Source: Varibaculum timonense_A (GTDB taxonomy: Bacteria; Actinomycetota; Actinomycetes; Actinomycetales; Actinomycetaceae). Taken from it: a DNA stretch of 64,000 nt. The stretch is from positions 248,001-312,000 of the forward strand of contig NZ_JAQEVU010000001.1 in NCBI RefSeq assembly GCF_027694345.1. The letters run 5' to 3'. Of the stretch, positions 24,615 through 32,540 are shown one piece after another (the first letter of the stretch is position 1; every line of letters starts with the position of its first letter). The notes beneath the pieces are model-generated. The model worked only from the letters and a program-made list of their open reading frames with translations. It made no database searches and was not told the DNA's origin. The translations under genes and the position numbers were made by a program.

Positions 24615-24888
24615 ACGTTTGGCTCATTTGTAACGTCGGAGGCATAGGCGTGTTTTTTGCTTTGGGGAGGTAGAAGACAAATTGTGCAAGGAAGAGTTTG
24701 CGAGCAAAAGGGTCGCGGCCGGTAAAAGATGCGAGAGGGACAGGTATGCTGTCACTATCTTTTTTAGTCGGAAACACGCTTTTTAGCCTCCTGGTATAAC
24801 TTCCTATTCTCGCTGAAGCGAGAAAATCGGGGTCCCCGGAGCGCTTTTACCGAGCCAGACCCGAGAACAGACCAGAAAGCAGGCTTGG

Positions 24889-26037
24889 CTAATCCTCAAT
24901 CACGATGGCGTGGGCGGTTTCCCGGTCAATGCGCCCAAAGTTATAGAACGCGGCGCAGGCTCCCTCGGGGGAAACCATACAGGTACCGATGGGTTTTTCG
25001 GGCGAACAGGCAGTGCCGAACACTTTACATTCCCAAGGTTTAATCCGCCCAGTGAGCACCGATCCGCATTCGCAAGCGGGGGGATCGGGAACCCGCACCC
25101 CCGGCACGTTGTACAGTCGCTCCGCGTCCCAGGCGGCGAATTCCTCAGAAATCCCCATCCCGGAATAGGGCATCCAGCCGAGACCGCGCCACTCGAAAGT
25201 GTCGCGGGTGGAAAATACCCGGTCAAGAAGTTTTAGGGCAGCCAAGTTACCTTCGGGACGTACTACTCGCGAATACTGGTTTTCTACTCGCGATTCACCG
25301 CGTTCGACTGCTCCCGATAGGTATTGGTCGATTAGCATGGCTACCGACTGTAGAATATCGAGCGGCTCAAAACCGGTTACTACCACCGGTTTGTTGTATT
25401 CTGTGGGCAAGAATTTGAAGGCGTCCGAGCCCACGACGGTGGCTACGTGACCGGGGCCGATAAAACCATCAATCCGGGTTTCATCTGCGCCTACGATTGC
25501 CCTCAGCGGTGGCTCAATTTTAACGTGGTTAGAGAACACGGAAAAGTTCTTTACCTGCTGTTTCTTGGCTGCTAGCAGGGTAACGGCAGTCGAGGGCGCG
25601 GTAGTTTCAAACCCGATGGCAAAGAAAATAACCTTTTTATCCGGGTTTTCTTTCGCAATCTTTAAAGCATCTAGGGGAGAGTAAACGAAACGGATATCGC
25701 GCCCGCGCGCCCTCGCCTGGAGCAGGGATTCTTGCGAGCCCGGTACCCGCATCATGTCCCCGAAAGTCGTCAATATGACGTCCGGTTGGTTAGCCAGCCA
25801 GAGGGCGTCATCGACCCTTCCCATGGGGATTACGCACACCGGGCAGCCCGGGCCGTGAATGAACTGTACGTTTTCGGGCAATAAATGCTCAAGGCCGTGC
25901 CGGTAAATAGTGTGGGTGTGTCCGCCACAAATCTCCATAAATGCTAATGGGCGCTCAAAATGACAAGCCTCCGCATTGATACGTTTTACCAGTTTGCGCG
26001 CAAACTCGGGGTCACGGAATTCGTCTACATATTTCAT
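24889..26037 (-). CDS. hypD: hydrogenase maturation protein HypD
   Basis: HypD is the Fe-S scaffold on which HypC and the iron carry the CN and CO ligands of the [NiFe] site. The 382-residue protein shows the family motifs CGGHTHTIYRHGLEHLLP, HGPGCPVCVIPMGRVD, FAIGFETTAPSTA and GPGHVATVVGSDAF, plus the C-terminal cysteines of the [4Fe-4S] site (PACECGSVLTGRIKPWECKV and FGTACSPEKPIGTCMVSPEG). The length is normal. It is read with hypC as a short operon on the minus strand, diverging from hypE. Confidence 0.97.
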   Translation of the reverse strand: MKYVDEFRDPEFARKLVKRINAEACHFERPLAFMEICGGHTHTIYRHGLEHLLPENVQFIHGPGCPVCVIPMGRVDDALWLANQPDVILTTFGDMMRVPGSQESLLQARARGRDIRFVYSPLDALKIAKENPDKKVIFFAIGFETTAPSTAVTLLAAKKQQVKNFSVFSNHVKIEPPLRAIVGADETRIDGFIGPGHVATVVGSDAFKFLPTEYNKPVVVTGFEPLDILQSVAMLIDQYLSGAVERGESRVENQYSRVVRPEGNLAALKLLDRVFSTRDTFEWRGLGWMPYSGMGISEEFAAWDAERLYNVPGVRVPDPPACECGSVLTGRIKPWECKVFGTACSPEKPIGTCMVSPEGACAAFYNFGRIDRETAHAIVIED

Positions 26038-26078
26038 TGGTTCACTCTTCTTTTTCCACGTGCAGGCTTAATTAGGGG

Positions 26079-26348
26079 CTAATCGGCGGAGGTGGTCTTG
26101 AACTGTTCTAGTTCGTCCTCGAACTGTCCTAACTTTTTTATCTGCTCCAATGTGGTGGCCGCCTCATCGGCATCAATCTGAGACATTGCAAATCCCACGT
26201 GTACCAGCACCCAGTCTCCAACTTTTAAACCTTCGTCTGCCAGTAAATCGGTGGAAATCATGCGTTCGACTCCCGATAGTGAAACTTTGGCGCGGCCACT
26301 CTCGGTTTCGTCGAATGCTACGATTTCGGCTGGTACTCCCAAACACAT
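26079..26348 (-). CDS. hypC: hydrogenase maturation chaperone HypC
   Basis: A small chaperone that carries iron with its CN/CO ligands between HypD and the large subunit. It begins MCLGVPAEIVAFDE, with the essential Cys2, and continues GDWVLVHVGFAMSQIDADEA. The ATG at 26348 is chosen over a longer frame because HypC needs a cysteine right after the initiator methionine and because AAGGAGATTCAT precedes it. Length is 89 residues. It precedes hypD on the same strand by 41 nt. A second, shorter copy lies at 37982. Confidence 0.96.
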   Translation of the reverse strand: MCLGVPAEIVAFDETESGRAKVSLSGVERMISTDLLADEGLKVGDWVLVHVGFAMSQIDADEAATTLEQIKKLGQFEDELEQFKTTSAD

Positions 26349-26444
26349 ATGAATCTCCTTCAGCAAGCTTCTTTTCCAGATTACTGTCATTTAGTTGAGC
26401 TATCAAAAGATGAAAATGACACCTCGTTGTGCAATTATCGATAT

Positions 26445-27587
26445 ATGGATCCGAAAAACCGGCTTAATCAAGATGAAGCAAAAGTAAACTCCAATATTGC
26501 CCGGGTACGCAGTCGCGGCATGAAACTCAAAGATGAATACGTGACGCTATCGCATGGGGCGGGCGGGAAAGCGTCGGCTGCCCTGGTGGAACAGGTTTTT
26601 GTGTCCGGCTATGGTAACCGGGTTTTAGAGGAACTGACCGATGCAGGGGTGCTTCCTTTAACGGAAATTCTCGGCGTTTTTGCCGAGGACGAGGACGCGC
26701 TAGCAGATTTTTCCGGGTATAAGTTGGCAATGTCCACTGATTCTTATGTGGTTAATCCGATTGTCTTCCCCGGCGGCTCTATTGGAGAGCTCGCGGTTAA
26801 TGGTACCGTCAACGACCTGGCGGTATCTGGTGCCATCCCCAAAGTAATTAGTGCCGGTTTCATTTTGGAAGAGGGATTGCCGATTGCGGATTTGCGCCGG
26901 GAAGTACAGGCGATGCGAGATGCCGCCGAGAAGGCTGGGGTAAGAATCGTTACCGGCGATACCAAAGTGGTTCCCAAAGGTAGCGGCGACAAATTATTTA
27001 TTAACACTGCCGGAATCGGGATTGTACCGCCTTCGCGCCAACTAGGAGCAGACCAGGTGCAGCGCGGTGACCGGATTATCGTTTCGGGAGCGATTGCCGA
27101 TCACGGGATGTCGGTGATGATGGCACGCGGGGACCTGGCGATTGAAGCCCCGATTAAATCCGATACTCGCGCGGTTAATTGCCTGGTTGAAGGCTTATTG
27201 GGGGCAGTACCGCAGACCCGCTGGATGCGGGACGCTACGCGTGGCGGACTAGGCACAGTGCTCAATGAGCTGGCGGTAGCTGCCGGCTTGGGGATAGCTA
27301 TCGAGGACGAATCTATTCCGGTACACGATATGACCCGCGGTGCCTGCGATATGTTGGGTATCGACCCTATCTATGTGGCGAACGAAGGCATGTTCTGTGC
27401 GGTAGTTCCCGCTGATCAGGTAGATACCGCGCTGGAGACGCTGCGGGCGCTTCCGGGCGGAGAAGAAGCCGCTAATATCGGACGGGTAGTTTCCAAACCG
27501 GAGTCATCGGTGGTGATGGTGACGGCTTTCGGGGGGACTCGGATGATTGATATGTTGGTGGGCGATCCGCTGCCGCGAATCTGCTAA
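26445..27587 (+). CDS. hypE: carbamoyl-dehydrating hydrogenase maturation protein HypE
   Basis: HypE dehydrates the thiocarbamoyl group received from HypF to thiocyanate, the source of the cyanide ligands. It belongs to the AIR synthase-like ATPases: VTLSHGAGGKASAALVEQVF, MSTDSYVVNPIVFPGGSIGE and RDATRGGLGTVLNELA are all present, and the C-terminus ends in DPLPRIC with the acceptor cysteine last. The start is uncertain: the ATG at 26445 gives the N-terminal helix seen in actinobacterial homologues, with a weak AATTAT -10 box 6 nt upstream. ATGs at 26349 and 26520 are alternatives. It is divergent from hypCD. Confidence 0.95.
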   Translation: MDPKNRLNQDEAKVNSNIARVRSRGMKLKDEYVTLSHGAGGKASAALVEQVFVSGYGNRVLEELTDAGVLPLTEILGVFAEDEDALADFSGYKLAMSTDSYVVNPIVFPGGSIGELAVNGTVNDLAVSGAIPKVISAGFILEEGLPIADLRREVQAMRDAAEKAGVRIVTGDTKVVPKGSGDKLFINTAGIGIVPPSRQLGADQVQRGDRIIVSGAIADHGMSVMMARGDLAIEAPIKSDTRAVNCLVEGLLGAVPQTRWMRDATRGGLGTVLNELAVAAGLGIAIEDESIPVHDMTRGACDMLGIDPIYVANEGMFCAVVPADQVDTALETLRALPGGEEAANIGRVVSKPESSVVMVTAFGGTRMIDMLVGDPLPRIC

Positions 27588-27631
27588 TAATCTAGGCGAG
27601 TACGTTAAAGGCCGGATGGTACCTAGTGATA

Positions 27632-29932
27632 TTAGCCCTCGCTTGCCCCTAAAACCGTTGCCCACGCCTGTCCTAGGCTCAGCCCCCCATCATTTGGGGG
27701 CACGGTGCGGTGGGTTAATACCTTGAAGCCTTCCTTGCGGAGCAGGTGGGTAAACTGGGTGCTAAACAGGCGGTTCAAAGCCACCCCGCCAGTTAGTCCC
27801 ACCGTAGATATCTGGCTTTCTTCAGCTAGTTCCTGGGTTTTATTAGCCAGTAATCCTGCCAAGCCCACATGAAAAAACCAGGCGCGTTCCCCGATTTCTC
27901 GTTCGCCCTCACCTAAAATTTCAAACAGGTCTCGAAAAGATTTGAACGTTTTAGGACGGGGAAGCGGGTTAGTATGCGCCCAGTTAGTGGCAGCGGACTC
28001 TAGCTGCATGGCGGCTTGCGCCTCATAGCTAACGGATGTGCAGATTCCAAGGATAGCGGCTGCGGCATCAAATAATCTGCCACAACTGGTGGTGGATACT
28101 ACTCCAAAACCGCTGTTTAACTGACTTTTAACCAGCTCAAGTTCGCCGGTATTACCCTGCCTATCGCCAATTTCTTCACTGATTACTTCTGCTATCCAAT
28201 CCAGATTCCAGTCGTGAGCAATCCCTAAAGCAACTCGCCAGGGATAACGCACTGCCCGGTCGCCTCCTACCAAGCTAAATGAGGGCAGGTGAGCGCGGCG
28301 TTGCCAGGTCTCTCCCGCAATCTCCAGGATTTCTCCTCCCCAGATAGTGCCGTCAGCGCCATAACCAGTACCGTCCACTGCTACTACCAGGGCTCGGGAT
28401 TGGCAATCTCGCTCCGCCAACAGGGAATAAGCGTGGGCTACGTGATGTTGTACCTGCACTAATTCGATATTTTTAGCGGCGGAAAACCTTGATGCCCAAG
28501 CGGTGGTCAAGTAGGCGGGATGTAGGTCGCAAACGATTCGTTCAGGTCGAGCATGCTGGAAATTTAGCATTTGAGTGACCGCCCTATCGAAGGCTTCTTG
28601 ACTGGCAAGCGTACCCATATCCCCGATATGTCCCGAAATATGTGCCAAATCTTTGCTGGCCAGGCAAAACGTGTTTTTTAATTCTCCTCCCACCGCTAAA
28701 GTCGGAACTTCAGCTTTTCTAGGTAGCGGTACTGGTAGTGGTGCATATCCTCGGGACCGCCGCGAGGGGATAGTAGTCTTCGAGTTCCCCAAGAAAACCG
28801 AGTCTTCCATCGGCAGGTGAATATCACGGTCATGGAATACAAAAGCATCCGCAATTTTTGCTAAACGCGAGGCGGCGTCCTCGTTGGTAAAACACAAGGG
28901 TTCTCCTGCCAGATTCCCTGAGGTCGCAACCAATGCCATCTCAGCGCATTCAGCGGTTAAAAGTTCCAAATGTAGGGGAGCATACGGCAGCATCACCCCA
29001 ATATCGTTAAGACCGGGAGCAATGCTGGCTGCCAGGTGGTAGTCAGAACTTACCGGGGCAATCACAATCGGTCGAGATGGGCTGGTCAGTGCTTCAACTT
29101 GGGCTTGATTAAGTTGAGCAAGATTGCGTGCCACTTCAATATCGCCCACCATGACTGCGAAAGGTTTATCTCCACGATTTTTTCGTTTACGCAGCCGGGC
29201 TACCGTCTCTTCATTGCGGGCATCACACATCAGATGGAAGCCGCCGATACCTTTAACTGCCAAGATTTCCCCGGCACTTAACCGCTGACGAGCCTGAGAT
29301 AAAGCCGCATCAATCAGCGGGGCACGCTTTCCGACTGGAGGACGCAAATCTGGTTTTTTTGCTTCGCTCACCCACAACACTGGCCCGCAGTCAAAGCAGC
29401 TTATAGGTTGCGCATGGTAGCGGCGGTTTGTCGGGTCTGTGTATTCGGCGTGACAAGCCCGGCACATCGGGAATTTAACCATAGTGGTGGTGTCCCGATC
29501 ATAGGGTAAGTTCATCATAATAGTGGCGCGCGGGCCGCAATTTGTGCAGGTAGTAAAGGGGTAGTGGTAGCGCCGATTATTGGGATTTGCCATATCGGTT
29601 TGGCAATCGAGACAGGTGGCAGTATCGGGAGGAATCAGGGTACGTACACCGGGGCGGCGACGCGATTTAACTATTTGAAAACTGTGTTCACCTTCGATGT
29701 CGGGCATTTCTTGGGCGGCGCATTTTAGAACCTGAGCCAATGGGGGGAGGGTAGCGAGCAGCTTGGAGATGAAATCTTCAATGTCTTGGGGACTGCCTTG
29801 TACCTCTATAAACACCGATTCGTCATCATTTCCCACAAAACCGGTGATGGGAAAATCGCTAGCAACTCTCGCTACGTGAGGACGAAACCCTACTCCCTGT
29901 ACTACTCCGCGTAGTCGATAGGCGCGTCGCAT
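27632..29932 (-). CDS. hypF: carbamoyltransferase HypF
   Basis: HypF turns carbamoyl phosphate into the carbamoyl group passed to HypE. Domains in order: acylphosphatase (about 1-90, YRLRGVVQGVGFRPHVARV), two zinc-finger pairs (about 105-185; CLDCQTD, CTNCGP, CRACHAEY, CFDCGP), a YrdC-like domain (about 205-390) and a Kae1/carbamoyltransferase domain (about 400-760; VQHHVAHAYSLLAERD, VAVDGTGYGADGTIWGGEIL). At 766 residues it is full length. The ATG at 29932 is chosen because GGGGAGG lies 5 nt upstream; an in-frame start at 29947 would precede it. It converges with hypE. Confidence 0.97.
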   Translation of the reverse strand: MRRAYRLRGVVQGVGFRPHVARVASDFPITGFVGNDDESVFIEVQGSPQDIEDFISKLLATLPPLAQVLKCAAQEMPDIEGEHSFQIVKSRRRPGVRTLIPPDTATCLDCQTDMANPNNRRYHYPFTTCTNCGPRATIMMNLPYDRDTTTMVKFPMCRACHAEYTDPTNRRYHAQPISCFDCGPVLWVSEAKKPDLRPPVGKRAPLIDAALSQARQRLSAGEILAVKGIGGFHLMCDARNEETVARLRKRKNRGDKPFAVMVGDIEVARNLAQLNQAQVEALTSPSRPIVIAPVSSDYHLAASIAPGLNDIGVMLPYAPLHLELLTAECAEMALVATSGNLAGEPLCFTNEDAASRLAKIADAFVFHDRDIHLPMEDSVFLGNSKTTIPSRRSRGYAPLPVPLPRKAEVPTLAVGGELKNTFCLASKDLAHISGHIGDMGTLASQEAFDRAVTQMLNFQHARPERIVCDLHPAYLTTAWASRFSAAKNIELVQVQHHVAHAYSLLAERDCQSRALVVAVDGTGYGADGTIWGGEILEIAGETWQRRAHLPSFSLVGGDRAVRYPWRVALGIAHDWNLDWIAEVISEEIGDRQGNTGELELVKSQLNSGFGVVSTTSCGRLFDAAAAILGICTSVSYEAQAAMQLESAATNWAHTNPLPRPKTFKSFRDLFEILGEGEREIGERAWFFHVGLAGLLANKTQELAEESQISTVGLTGGVALNRLFSTQFTHLLRKEGFKVLTHRTVPPNDGGLSLGQAWATVLGASEG

Positions 29933-30046
29933 ATTTGCCTCCCCCATCTAAAATATCTATCGTCCTAAGCCTAGCGGTAAGCTCAAAGTTAGATGTCGGG
30001 CGAGCCTAGGCGCGTCCTCGCCAATAAGAAAACCTAGGGGGTCGTT

Positions 30047-30397
30047 ATGCATGAAGTTGCACTGTCACGCCAACTTGCGCGGATAGTGTCGCGAAATGCA
30101 GCTGGACGTGAGGTGCTAGAGGTCGAATTAGAGGTAGGGCATCTGCGTCAGGTAGTTCCCGAAGCTCTCTATTTCGCCTGGGGAGCGGTTCGTAAGACTA
30201 CTTTGCGCGGGCCGGCCCGGCTTAATATCACCGAAATACCGGCGGTGGTGTCTTGCCGTGAATGTAAAGCTAGCACCGAATTGCGGGAAGTGTTGGATTT
30301 TCGCTGCCAAGAATGCTCCTCGCGGGATCTGCAGATAATTAGCGGGGAAGAGTTTAGAGTGGTGTCTATTGAGGTTTCGCCAGAAAGGAAACAATAA
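30047..30397 (+). CDS. hypA: hydrogenase nickel incorporation protein HypA
   Basis: HypA brings nickel, with HypB, to the large subunit. The 116-residue protein begins MHEVALSRQL, with the nickel-binding N-terminal MHE, and has the zinc site CREC...CQEC (residues about 68-94). The length is normal. Its stop overlaps the hypB start by one base, so the two are translationally coupled. A second hypA lies on the other strand at 36286. Confidence 0.96.
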   Translation: MHEVALSRQLARIVSRNAAGREVLEVELEVGHLRQVVPEALYFAWGAVRKTTLRGPARLNITEIPAVVSCRECKASTELREVLDFRCQECSSRDLQIISGEEFRVVSIEVSPERKQ

Positions 30398-31185
30398 TGG
30401 GACGTTTTCATCGCCATGATGATGGTACAGTTCATGCGCATGATCATGGGGAGCATTCTCATCACCATGACCATGGGGAATATGTGGTCGATCCGGAACT
30501 AATCGGGGATCATTCCGGCTATGAAACAGGTCGGGAACGTATAGAGATTTTGGAAGATATCTACGCGGAAAATGATCATTTGGCAGATCATAATCGCCAG
30601 TCATTCCGGGAAAATAACGTAAAAGTGGTGAACCTGATGAGTTCGCCTGGTTCGGGGAAAACCACCCTGTTAGAGCAAACTTTGTCTAAGCTGCAAGGAC
30701 AAATCAGGGTAGGAGTTATCGAGGGTGATATTGAAACCCCTATGGATTCTGAACGTCTGGCAGGATACGGGGCGCAAATTTCTTTACTTAACACCGGTCA
30801 CGGTTTTGGAGGTGAATGTCACCTGGATGCCCCGATGGTGCATAAAGCCTTGTCAGCATTGGATTTGACCGCTCTTGATTTGGTGATTATTGAAAATGTT
30901 GGCAACCTGGTGTGCCCGGCAGAGTTCGATGTTGGCGAAACCGCTAAGGCGATGGTTTTTTCGATTACCGAGGGCGAGGATAAGCCCCTAAAGTATCCGG
31001 TGATGTTCCGCTCGGTTGAGGTGGTCGTTGTCAATAAAATGGATCTCGCGCCTTATCTAAACTTCGATATGCAAAAATTCCGGGGTTTCTTGGAGCAAGT
31101 CAATCCGGGAGTGAAGGTCATTGAAGTGTCGGCCTTAAATGGTGAAGGCGTGGATGAGTGGATTGACTGGCTGCAAAATCTATGA
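30397..31185 (+). CDS. hypB: hydrogenase nickel incorporation GTPase HypB
   Basis: HypB is a GTPase metallochaperone for nickel insertion. The N-terminal 30 residues are rich in histidine (HDHGEHSHHHDHGEY), a nickel-storage stretch. The G domain has P-loop MSSPGSGKTTLLEQ, GDIETPMDSERL, the metal-site NTGHGFGGECHLDAPMVHKA with Cys and His, ENVGNLVCPAEFDVGE, and NKMDL. It has 262 residues. It follows hypA directly and precedes the structural genes by 137 nt. Confidence 0.97.
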   Translation: MGRFHRHDDGTVHAHDHGEHSHHHDHGEYVVDPELIGDHSGYETGRERIEILEDIYAENDHLADHNRQSFRENNVKVVNLMSSPGSGKTTLLEQTLSKLQGQIRVGVIEGDIETPMDSERLAGYGAQISLLNTGHGFGGECHLDAPMVHKALSALDLTALDLVIIENVGNLVCPAEFDVGETAKAMVFSITEGEDKPLKYPVMFRSVEVVVVNKMDLAPYLNFDMQKFRGFLEQVNPGVKVIEVSALNGEGVDEWIDWLQNL

Positions 31186-31322
31186 ATACGTAATTGCTTC
31201 ATTGCGTAAATAATAGGGTGCTTATACTCAATTTTAAGCCAATATTGAGGGACTAGGTATTGTAGTTCACAGACTGCTTGTCTAATATTATTTCTAATTC
31301 CGTCACCAACAAGGGATTACGT

Positions 31323-32540
31323 ATGAGCTATGACATTAAGCCTTGGCGAGAAGGTACCCTCGCCGAAAATCTAGCCAGCGCCGGGGTTAGCCGACGTGAT
31401 TTCGTGAAGTATTGTGCTGGTCTAGCCGCTATTTTCGCGGTTGGAACTCCCGAAATGGCACACGCAGCTCCAGCACAAAAAGCCGCCGAGGAGCTGGCCG
31501 ATAAACTGGGGGCAATCACTAAACCTAATGTGGTTTGGCTGCAGCTTCAAGAATGCACCGGTTGTATGGAATCCACCCTGCGCAGTGGGGGAACTACTGT
31601 GGAAGAGGTGGTGCTAAACCTGTTGTCCGTGAACTATAACGAACTGGTGATGGCGGCAGCTGGGGAAGCGGCAGAAAAAGCGCTGGAAGAAACTAATGCC
31701 CGCGAACATATCCTGGTGGTAAATGGTTCTATTCCTACCAAGGATGGCGGAATCTACTGCACTATCGGTGGAAAATCGGCTGAACAAGTCTTGCAGGAAT
31801 CTGCCAAGAACGCCACTATGATTTTGGCTGTTGGCGCCTGTGCCGTATATGGATCTGTCCAAGCCGCTAAACCTAATCCCACCGGTGCGGTAGGCGTCGA
31901 TGAAATTATTAAAGATAAACAGGTAATTAATGTTTCGGGTTGCCCCCCAATCGGTGAGGTAATCACCGCATCTTTAACCTATATCTTGACTCACGGTAAG
32001 GCTCCCGAAGTTGATTCTGAGGGTCGTCCGCTATTTGCATATGGTCAGAGGATTCACGATTCCTGCCCGCGTCGTCCTCATTTCGATGCCGGCCAATTCG
32101 TGCGCACATTCGATGATGCCGGGGCGCGTGAAGGCTGGTGCTTGTACGATGTGGGCTGTAAAGGGCCTTCAACTTTTAGTCCCTGCCCGATAGTGCAATG
32201 GAATCTGAAATCAGGGTGGCCAATTGGTGCAGGTCACCCCTGTATCGGTTGTACTGAACGAGATTTTTATGACCGGTTTACGCCTTTCTATGACAAGTTG
32301 CCAAATATCCCCGGTTTTGGGGTAGAAGCCACTGCCGAAAAGGTAGGTCTGGGTTTGACCGGGGCGGTAGCAGCTGGGGTGGCGGTACACGCGGGAATAA
32401 CCGCTGCTAGAGCCGCAGCTGACCGCAAAGCTACCAAGAATTCTCCGATGGCAGCTTTCGGAGACAACGCAGTTGGGGGCGAAAATAACTCCCTAAACGA
32501 GGACGCTACTAGCGATAAACAGAACAGCGAGGCGAAGTAA
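31323..32540 (+). CDS. [NiFe]-hydrogenase small subunit, Tat-exported
   Basis: The electron-transfer subunit of a membrane-bound uptake hydrogenase. It has a twin-arginine signal (SRRDFVKYCAGLAAIFAV, about residues 23-40) and signal-peptidase region AHAAP. The proximal cluster motif is LQECTGCMES (Cys78, Cys81), the standard form without the two extra cysteines of O2-tolerant enzymes. The distal and medial sites are HDSCPRRPHFDAG, CLYDVGCKG, FSPCPIVQWN and HPCIGCTERDF. A C-terminal hydrophobic segment (about 345-367, VGLGLTGAVAAGVAVHAGIT) anchors it in the membrane and is followed by a polar tail. The ATG at 31323 is preferred over an upstream in-frame start. It overlaps the large-subunit gene by one base. 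Confidence 0.95.
   Translation: MSYDIKPWREGTLAENLASAGVSRRDFVKYCAGLAAIFAVGTPEMAHAAPAQKAAEELADKLGAITKPNVVWLQLQECTGCMESTLRSGGTTVEEVVLNLLSVNYNELVMAAAGEAAEKALEETNAREHILVVNGSIPTKDGGIYCTIGGKSAEQVLQESAKNATMILAVGACAVYGSVQAAKPNPTGAVGVDEIIKDKQVINVSGCPPIGEVITASLTYILTHGKAPEVDSEGRPLFAYGQRIHDSCPRRPHFDAGQFVRTFDDAGAREGWCLYDVGCKGPSTFSPCPIVQWNLKSGWPIGAGHPCIGCTERDFYDRFTPFYDKLPNIPGFGVEATAEKVGLGLTGAVAAGVAVHAGITAARAAADRKATKNSPMAAFGDNAVGGENNSLNEDATSDKQNSEAK

Larger units (their letters stand above)
23496..24888. other. 1.4-kb gene-free mosaic of short repeats
   Basis: No frame here has a credible protein. The stretch is built from at least four kinds of repeat: structured elements E1, E2, E3 and E5 (listed separately); a ~100-bp direct repeat (23784 and 24107); a 26-bp direct repeat (CCGGTAAAAGAT then GAGAGGGACAG, at 23988-24014 and 24717-24742); and AGTTGTATTGCTTTTCT at about 23739 and 24230. 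At its right end an 8-bp hairpin, TTCTCGCT/AGCGAGAA (about 24806-24823), may terminate the hypCD transcript. It looks like a site where small non-coding elements have accumulated and been inserted into each other. Confidence 0.8.

Noticed and set aside
23496..24888. Decayed insertion sequence with transposase remnant
   Set aside because: No frame or frameshifted combination resembles a transposase and no typical terminal repeats with target duplication were seen.
30128..30604. 158-codon antisense frame over hypA/hypB
   Set aside because: It mirrors the His-rich HypB start (CAT/ATG-rich codons) and has no ribosome binding site.
31186..31322. FNR-like site in front of the hydrogenase structural genes (inverted repeat CTCAAT...ATTGAG)
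   Set aside because: The arms and spacing do not match TTGAT-N4-ATCAA and six-base inverted repeats arise easily by chance in AT-rich DNA.
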